A stretch of 64,000 bases of DNA, from positions 371,646 to 435,645 of the forward strand of contig NZ_LMIJ01000014.1 in the NCBI RefSeq assembly GCF_001428665.1, in the 5' to 3' direction. Made by a program: the position numbers and the translations under genes. The DNA comes from Acidovorax sp. Root219 (GTDB lineage Bacteria; Pseudomonadota; Gammaproteobacteria; Burkholderiales; Burkholderiaceae_C). The notes under the pieces are model-generated. The model did no database searches. It was given only the letters and a program-made list of their open reading frames with translations, and was not told where the DNA came from. Of the stretch, positions 59,649-64,000 are shown one piece after another; within the stretch, counting starts at the first letter, position 1; the number at the start of each line of letters is the position of its first letter.

Positions 59649-60128
59649 CTACCGGCCTGCGGAGAACACCCATCCCGCACCCAGATCGACAGGCTGCACG
59701 GCAGCGCCAGCGCCTGCCGCATCCGCCCGGTGCTTGTCCATGATGCGGTGCAGGTTGCCCTCGATCCAGTCCACCAGCCCTTCGACCTGGCGTGCCACTT
59801 CGGTGCCCATGGGCGTCAGGCTGTATTCGACATGGGGCGGCACCACCGGGTGGGACACGCGCAGCACAAAGCCATCGTGCTCCAGCCACTGCAGGGTCTG
59901 GGCGAGCATCTTCTCGCTCACGCCGCCTACCTTGCGGCGCAGATCGCTGAAGCGGTGTGTGCCCGCGAGCAGGGCCACCAGCACGAGCACGCCCCAGCGG
60001 CTGGTCACATGCTGAAGCACCGCGCGTGATGGGCAATCGGGCGCGAACAGCTGGCCGCGCTGCAGCCGCTCGGCAATTCCGTCAGGGGATACCGCGTTGG
60101 TGGGGGGTGGTGAAGGGTTTGCAGACAT
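59649..60128 (-). CDS. HxlR family transcriptional regulator
   Basis: A 159-residue winged-helix regulator with the HxlR block VTSRWGVLVLVALLAGTHRF, SDLRRKVGGVSEKMLAQTL and EYSLTPMGTEVA. A conserved cysteine (FAPDCPSRAVL, about residue 33) precedes the helix and in relatives senses reactive electrophiles or quinones. It is divergent from the QorB-like reductase, the usual pairing of QorR and QorB in Gram-negative and Gram-positive bacteria. Confidence 0.9.
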   Translation of the reverse strand: MSANPSPPPTNAVSPDGIAERLQRGQLFAPDCPSRAVLQHVTSRWGVLVLVALLAGTHRFSDLRRKVGGVSEKMLAQTLQWLEHDGFVLRVSHPVVPPHVEYSLTPMGTEVARQVEGLVDWIEGNLHRIMDKHRADAAGAGAAVQPVDLGAGWVFSAGR

Positions 60129-60132
60129 AGGG

Positions 60133-60158
60133 GTACTTACCTTTATGTGCGTACTTAC
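60133..60158. promoter_or_regulatory. Direct repeats likely bound by the HxlR regulator
   Basis: GTACTTAC occurs twice, at 60133-60140 and 60151-60158, with starts 18 bases apart, just upstream of the hxlR-type start codon (60128) and 61 bases before the reductase ATG. HxlR-family operators are commonly built from GTAC-containing repeats. Confidence 0.6.
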
Positions 60159-60218
60159 AAAAAGTTAGCTTGACCGCTATTCTGCCTTTTCTGTCTTTTT
60201 CAACCAAGGTTTTTCACC

Positions 60219-61073
60219 ATGATCGCCATCACCGGAGCCACCGGCCAGCTCGGCCGCCTCGTCATCCAGTCCCTGCTCAAGAGCATCCCTGCCGCCCAGA
60301 TCGTCGCGGCTGTGCGCAGCCCCGAAAAAGCCCAGGACCTCGCTGCCCTGGGCGTGCAGGTGCGCAAGGCGGACTATGGGCAGCCCGACACGCTGGATGC
60401 AGCCTTCCAGGGCGTGGACAAGCTGCTGCTGATCTCATCGAGCGTAGTGGGCCAGCGCACGGCGCAGCACAAGGCGGTGATCGACGCGGCAAAGCGTGCC
60501 CAGGTGCAACTGCTGGCCTATACCAGCGTGCTGCGTGCCAACAGCTCCCTGCTGGGCCTGGCTGCGGAGCACGTGGAGACCGAAGCCTTGCTGCGCGCCT
60601 CGGGCCTGCCGGTGGTGCTGCTGCGCAATGGCTGGTACACCGAGAACTACACGGCCAGCGTGCCGGCCGCCCTTGCCCATGGCGCTGTGCTGGGCAGCGC
60701 GGGCAACGGCCGCATCGCCTCGGCGGCGCGCGTGGACTATGCCGAAGCCGCAGCCGTGGTGTTGGCCACCGATGGCCACGCCGGCCGCGTGTACGAACTG
60801 GCGGGCGACAGTGCCTACACCCTGGCGGACCTGGCTGCAGAGATCGCACGCCAGTCGGGCAAGACCGTGGTTTACAAGGACCTGCCCGAGGCCGACTACC
60901 AGGCGGCACTGGTGCAGGTGGGCTTGCCGGCAGGCTTTGCCGCACTGCTCGCCGATTCGGACGCCGCAGCGGCCAAGGGTGCGCTGTTCGACGATGGCCA
61001 CCAGCTGAGCCAGCTGATCGGCAGGGCCACGACGCCGCTGGCGACCACGGTGGCAGCGGCCTTGAAGGGCTGA
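60219..61073 (+). CDS. NAD(P)H:quinone oxidoreductase-like NmrA-family protein (QorB-like)
   Basis: A 284-residue Rossmann protein with GATGQLGRLV at the N-terminus, AAVRSPEKA, LLISSSVVGQRTAQH and LRNGWYTENYTASV, which match the QorB/YtfG subgroup. Such enzymes reduce quinones with NADPH. It is controlled divergently by the HxlR-type regulator, which suggests response to quinone or electrophile stress. It is distinct from the NmrA-like protein at 168. Confidence 0.88.
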   Translation: MIAITGATGQLGRLVIQSLLKSIPAAQIVAAVRSPEKAQDLAALGVQVRKADYGQPDTLDAAFQGVDKLLLISSSVVGQRTAQHKAVIDAAKRAQVQLLAYTSVLRANSSLLGLAAEHVETEALLRASGLPVVLLRNGWYTENYTASVPAALAHGAVLGSAGNGRIASAARVDYAEAAAVVLATDGHAGRVYELAGDSAYTLADLAAEIARQSGKTVVYKDLPEADYQAALVQVGLPAGFAALLADSDAAAAKGALFDDGHQLSQLIGRATTPLATTVAAALKG

Positions 61074-61116
61074 TGGCAAGGGGTGAGGCGCCCGCAGGCG
61101 CCCCACGCCCACTGCC

Positions 61117-62265
61117 TCATGGGGTGGCTTCGATGAGCTCGGCGATGCGCGTGTAACCCAGTCGCCTGGCGTGCTGCGCGGCGCCCAGGCCTTCGCGGTC
61201 CACCAGGGCCGGGTTGGCGCCCAGGGCCAGGAGTTTCTGGACCGTGGTGGTTTGGCCGCCCATGGCCGCCAGCATAAGTGCGGTTTTGCCAGCGTTGTCG
61301 CGGGCGTCGATGGGCGCCCCCTGGCGGATGAGGCTTTCCACCTGCAGCGCGTGGCCCGTGCGGGCCGCCTCCCGCAAGTCATCGGGCAACGAGGCACTGC
61401 CCCCGCTGTCGGCACGGGGCGCGGCCGCAGCCAGGCTGTTGCCCGCCGCGCTGCTGTCCTGCCGCCTGGGGACCGCTGTCGGGGCAGGCAGTGCCTGAAC
61501 CGGTGCGGCGGAGCGGGAAGTTTCGGCTGCAGCGGCAGGGGCTGCCGCTGGGGGTGGCGGCACCGCTACCCCGGCAGCCGGGGCATCCTGGACGGCCAGG
61601 CGCTCGCGCATTTCACCGCGTGGAGCGGAGGGAGCGGAAGGCGCCACTGGCGGCGCAGATCCAGACACCGACGAGCGGTCGGCCGTGAGAGGCGGCGATG
61701 CGGGGAAGCCCGACACCGCGCCGGCCGCGCCCGCAGCCGTTGGGGATTCGGCCTCCTGGATGGCCGGTGCGGGTGCCGTCTTGGCCAGCGGCCCGGCTTG
61801 GCTCAGCGCCGGTGCAGCAGGTATTTGCGCCGCAGACCTCGCAGATGGACTGGCCTCGTCACGGGCACGGCCTTGCGGTACCGCAGGTGCTGCCGAAGGC
61901 GCTTCTGGCGCCGCTGCAGGAGCAGGTGCAGGGAGTACGGCAGACGGCCGCTGCACGCGCGCAGGCGTCTCGGCACGGCGCTGGCCGTAGGCGATTTCCT
62001 GTTCTTCGGGCGTCCCGCGCTGGAACTGCAGCAGCAGCAAGCCGGTCAGGCCCACCACGGCCACGGTGGCCAGGGCCGTGATCTTCCAGTGCGACTGGTT
62101 GGCGGCAACCGGGCTGGGGGCGGCGGGCGCAGTGGGCAACGGGGCTGCCGCCAGCATCTGGGCATGTGCACGCACGGCAGCGCGGACATGGGCACCGGGG
62201 CGGGCATCTTCCTGTTCGCTGGCTTCGCGGTACCGCTGGGTCAGCTCGTCGTCCCGCGCGCTCAT
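61117..62265 (-). CDS. Membrane anti-sigma-like protein with C-terminal ankyrin repeats
   Basis: A 382-residue protein. The N-terminal 58 residues are cytosolic and begin DDELTQRYREASEQED, an acidic helix of the kind found in anti-sigma factors, but with no zinc HxxxCxxC motif. One transmembrane helix (61-79) is followed by a long Pro/Ala-rich periplasmic linker. The last 80 residues hold two or three ankyrin repeats (RTGHALQVESLIRQGAPIDA; NAGKTALMLAAMGGQTTT; EGLGAAQHARRLGYTRI). Its start overlaps the ECF sigma-factor stop (ATGA), so the two are coupled. I infer that it holds the sigma factor at the membrane and that the ankyrin part binds a periplasmic partner, possibly the upstream secreted protein. 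Confidence 0.8.
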   Translation of the reverse strand: MSARDDELTQRYREASEQEDARPGAHVRAAVRAHAQMLAAAPLPTAPAAPSPVAANQSHWKITALATVAVVGLTGLLLLQFQRGTPEEQEIAYGQRRAETPARVQRPSAVLPAPAPAAAPEAPSAAPAVPQGRARDEASPSARSAAQIPAAPALSQAGPLAKTAPAPAIQEAESPTAAGAAGAVSGFPASPPLTADRSSVSGSAPPVAPSAPSAPRGEMRERLAVQDAPAAGVAVPPPPAAAPAAAAETSRSAAPVQALPAPTAVPRRQDSSAAGNSLAAAAPRADSGGSASLPDDLREAARTGHALQVESLIRQGAPIDARDNAGKTALMLAAMGGQTTTVQKLLALGANPALVDREGLGAAQHARRLGYTRIAELIEATP

Positions 62266-62879
62266 GGTGCAAACTCCTGTAGCTGTTGGCGAAGGCTGGC
62301 CCGCGCATAGCGCAGGCGGCTCTTGGCGGTTTCAAAACTGACGCCAGTGGCCTGTGCAATCTCCTGCACGCCGAGGTCACCTTCGGCCTGCAGAAGAAAG
62401 GCCTGCCGCTGCTCGAACGGCAGCTGCTCCACCGCCGCGATCAGCGCCGCCGCCTGCTCGCGCGACTGCAATTGCCGAACCGGGCCGAACCCGGAGTCTG
62501 CCGCCAGGGTGTTCACCAGGCTGCACTCGTCATCGTCGCTCGCGTCCAGGCTGGCGTGGTGCTTGGCGGTGCGCAGGTGGTCCACCAGCCGGTTGTGTGC
62601 CAGGGTGAACAGCCAGGTCCTGAATTTCGCCTTGACCTCATAACTGCCGGCATTGCGCGCCACGGCAAACCAGACGTCCTGCAGCAGGTCGTCGGCCACC
62701 GCCTGGACCTTCACGCTGCGAAACACAAACCGCCATACCGCCAGCTCGTGCCGGCTGTAGAGCGTGTCGAACGCGCCCAGCTCACCCCCGGCATAGCGCA
62801 GCATCAGCGCCTCGTCGGTGTCGTTGGTGTCGTCGGGTGATGGGAGGGCCGGCACCTGTGCATTATGCGGGGCCCTCAT
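62262..62879 (-). CDS. ECF-type RNA polymerase sigma factor
   Basis: A 205-residue sigma-70-family factor of the extracytoplasmic-function group. Region 2 runs from about residue 30 (ELGAFDTLYSRHELAVWRFV; DDLLQDVWFAVARNAGSY; FRTWLFTLAHNRLVDHLR). Region 4 is near residues 140-200 (LPFEQRQAFLLQAEGDLGVQ; IAQATGVSFETAKSRLRYA). It is preceded on the same strand by a secreted protein 36 bases away and overlaps the ankyrin-tailed membrane protein by four bases. Confidence 0.92.
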   Translation of the reverse strand: MRAPHNAQVPALPSPDDTNDTDEALMLRYAGGELGAFDTLYSRHELAVWRFVFRSVKVQAVADDLLQDVWFAVARNAGSYEVKAKFRTWLFTLAHNRLVDHLRTAKHHASLDASDDDECSLVNTLAADSGFGPVRQLQSREQAAALIAAVEQLPFEQRQAFLLQAEGDLGVQEIAQATGVSFETAKSRLRYARASLRQQLQEFAP

Positions 62880-62915
62880 CCACCGGCGAAGTCTGCCACG
62901 CTCCGCTAGGCCGCA

Positions 62916-63785
62916 TCACTTCGGGTCCGGCACATAGGACACGTTGTCCGACTGCGGAAACGCGCGGGGTACCGGTGGCCGCACCGGCTGCTCGCGGATC
63001 ACGCCGCTGGCGACCAGGTTCTCGCGGCTGTCGTAGCGGATGCTGATGACTTCATTGGGCTGCTCCTGCAGCCGCGTGAAGGTGGTCTGCGTGACGACGG
63101 AGGTCTCGCGCTGGCCATGTGCCGTGCCCAGTTTGGGCGATGGTGCAGGCGCCGCCTTCGCCAGGCTGCCCGCCGACTGCGAGCGCGCGGAGGACTCGGC
63201 TTCCGAGGCGGGGGTGGGAGCTGCGGCGGCGGGCGACGCTGGCTCCTCGCGCAGGCGCCCGAGCCTGTTGTCGCTGCTGCTGTCGCGGCGCTGGCCCAAG
63301 GGCTCCTGTACCACGGGTGGCGCGGGCAAGGGCGGCTGCTCGCGAAACAGCGCCACGCCGATCACGCCCACGTTGGCCGGCCGGCCGGTGCGGCCGGCAT
63401 AGGAGTTGCCTGCGCTGGAGAACTCAAAGGCGGCGATCTCGCTGCTGCTCTTGCGCCAGCCGGTGATCTGGTAGCGCTCGTAGGGAGAGAACACATAACC
63501 GCGCTGGTCCCAGGCGGCGGTCTCGCCACTGAGCACATTCACGCCGTCCACCGAGGGCACAGCCAGCACCCGCTCGCCCAGGCGGTTGTGTACCGTGACG
63601 GCATAGCGCGCGCCAGGGCGGCCGGCCACCCAGTATTCGCCTTTGGCGTAATGCACCGGCAACGTGGCGCCGGTTTCGCGATCGACGATGGTGATATCGG
63701 CCAGGCGGCCAATGGCCTGGGCCGGCAGGCTGGCCAGCGCCAGCATTGCAGCCAGAGCGGGAAGGATGAATGAACCGGATTTCAT
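62916..63785 (-). CDS. Hypothetical secreted protein upstream of the ECF sigma factor
   Basis: A 289-residue periplasmic or exported protein with a signal peptide (residues 1-24, ending AQAIG). Residues 25-150 form a compact beta-rich domain (LADITIVDRETGATLPVHYA; YRYQI-like segment YERYQITGWRKS; AAFEFSSAGNSYAG). A low-complexity Pro/Ala/Ser linker (155-225) precedes a short C-terminal part with EVISIRYDSRENL. Family unknown, though its N-terminal domain looks conserved. It opens the ECF operon, so it is likely part of the signal that the ankyrin protein reads, or a target of the sigma factor. Confidence 0.75.
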   Translation of the reverse strand: MKSGSFILPALAAMLALASLPAQAIGRLADITIVDRETGATLPVHYAKGEYWVAGRPGARYAVTVHNRLGERVLAVPSVDGVNVLSGETAAWDQRGYVFSPYERYQITGWRKSSSEIAAFEFSSAGNSYAGRTGRPANVGVIGVALFREQPPLPAPPVVQEPLGQRRDSSSDNRLGRLREEPASPAAAAPTPASEAESSARSQSAGSLAKAAPAPSPKLGTAHGQRETSVVTQTTFTRLQEQPNEVISIRYDSRENLVASGVIREQPVRPPVPRAFPQSDNVSYVPDPK

Positions 63786-63947
63786 GGCAGCTCCATCAAA
63801 GTGTTGGTGCTGAGTGAAACGAACGGCGGGGATGAACGGGGTTAAGCGCCACCCAAAAAAATGAAAAATAGTAGGGCCAGGGCTTCCGGGCGAGGCGGAC
63901 CTCAGGAATCGGCCGGAACGTCGGACGCATTTCGCCGGCCCAAACGC

Positions 63948-63979
63948 AAAACCCCCCAGTCCTTTGGAGACTGAGGGGG
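63948..63979 (-). terminator. Rho-independent terminator for a gene beyond the right edge
   Basis: On the minus strand CCCCCTCAGTC (63969-63979) pairs with GACTGGGGGG (63952-63961), with one bulged base, around a seven-base loop and runs into TTTT (63951-63948). The window ends 21 bases further, so it probably terminates a leftward gene lying outside. It also insulates the ECF operon. Confidence 0.6.
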
Positions 63980-64000
63980 ATTGGGGCTATAAGAGCCTGA

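Noticed and set aside
61500..62000. Tandem DNA repeat within the ankyrin protein gene
   Set aside because: The Pro/Ala-rich linker makes the DNA look repetitive, but no unit recurs with a fixed period.

Overview
The window looks like a chromosomal segment of a high-GC betaproteobacterium, most likely Comamonadaceae (Acidovorax or a close relative). The support is the polyhydroxybutyrate gene pair phaC-phaA, the methylcitrate genes with AcnD and PrpF, the smc-zipA-ligA order, and intergenic repeats of a type I know from Comamonadaceae genomes. The placement is from recognition of families, not from a search.

Layout. 1-3.4 kb: an NmrA-like reductase, then a leftward operon (small protein, Mn superoxide dismutase, ZIP metal transporter) behind a promoter overlapped by a good Fur box. 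3.4-7.7 kb: an accessory island of visibly lower GC with a broken Mor-like phage regulator, a lipoprotein, a large unrecognised protein with a zinc ribbon and a PD-(D/E)XK-type nuclease motif (candidate defence gene), and a holin-like gene. 7.8-12 kb: an EAL phosphodiesterase, a TetR/VOC divergent pair with twin operators, and a Ser/Thr kinase fused to a cyclic-nucleotide-binding domain. 12-17.2 kb: an aldehyde dehydrogenase/DUF779 pair behind a textbook sigma-54 promoter, a PEP-mutase-family enzyme and an AcoR-type activator. 17.2-21.4 kb: a Cys/Met-metabolism PLP enzyme, exonuclease I and a lytic transglycosylase lipoprotein. 21.4-25.3 kb: a cobalamin riboswitch in front of a TonB-dependent receptor and a PepSY membrane protein. 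26-32.8 kb: PHB genes phaA and phaC, pgeF, a MarR regulator, a FAH-family hydrolase, a NUDIX hydrolase and DUF1737.

33-42.8 kb: a leftward housekeeping cluster smc, zipA, an unknown membrane protein, ligA and a class A penicillin-binding protein. 43-47.3 kb: two cyclic-di-GMP proteins. 47.5-55.3 kb: propionate catabolism by the methylcitrate route: a short-chain-fatty-acyl regulator diverges from a thioesterase, prpC, acnD, prpF and a lyase, with paired ATTCGCAA sites between. 55.4-57 kb: a three-gene set that looks like orphan immunity genes (HEAT repeat, Imm32-like, DUF7684-like). 57-61 kb: regulator/enzyme pairs (MarR/TetX-like monooxygenase, HxlR/QorB-like reductase), a SnoaL-like protein and a GNAT acetyltransferase. 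61-63.8 kb: a secreted protein, an ECF sigma factor and a membrane anti-sigma-like protein whose C-terminus carries ankyrin repeats.

The strongest candidates for something new are the solitary zinc-ribbon/nuclease protein in the phage-scarred island, the ankyrin-tailed ECF module, the orphan immunity set, and the riboswitch-controlled receptor/PepSY pair. I saw no rRNA genes, complete tRNA genes, CRISPR arrays or intact insertion sequences.
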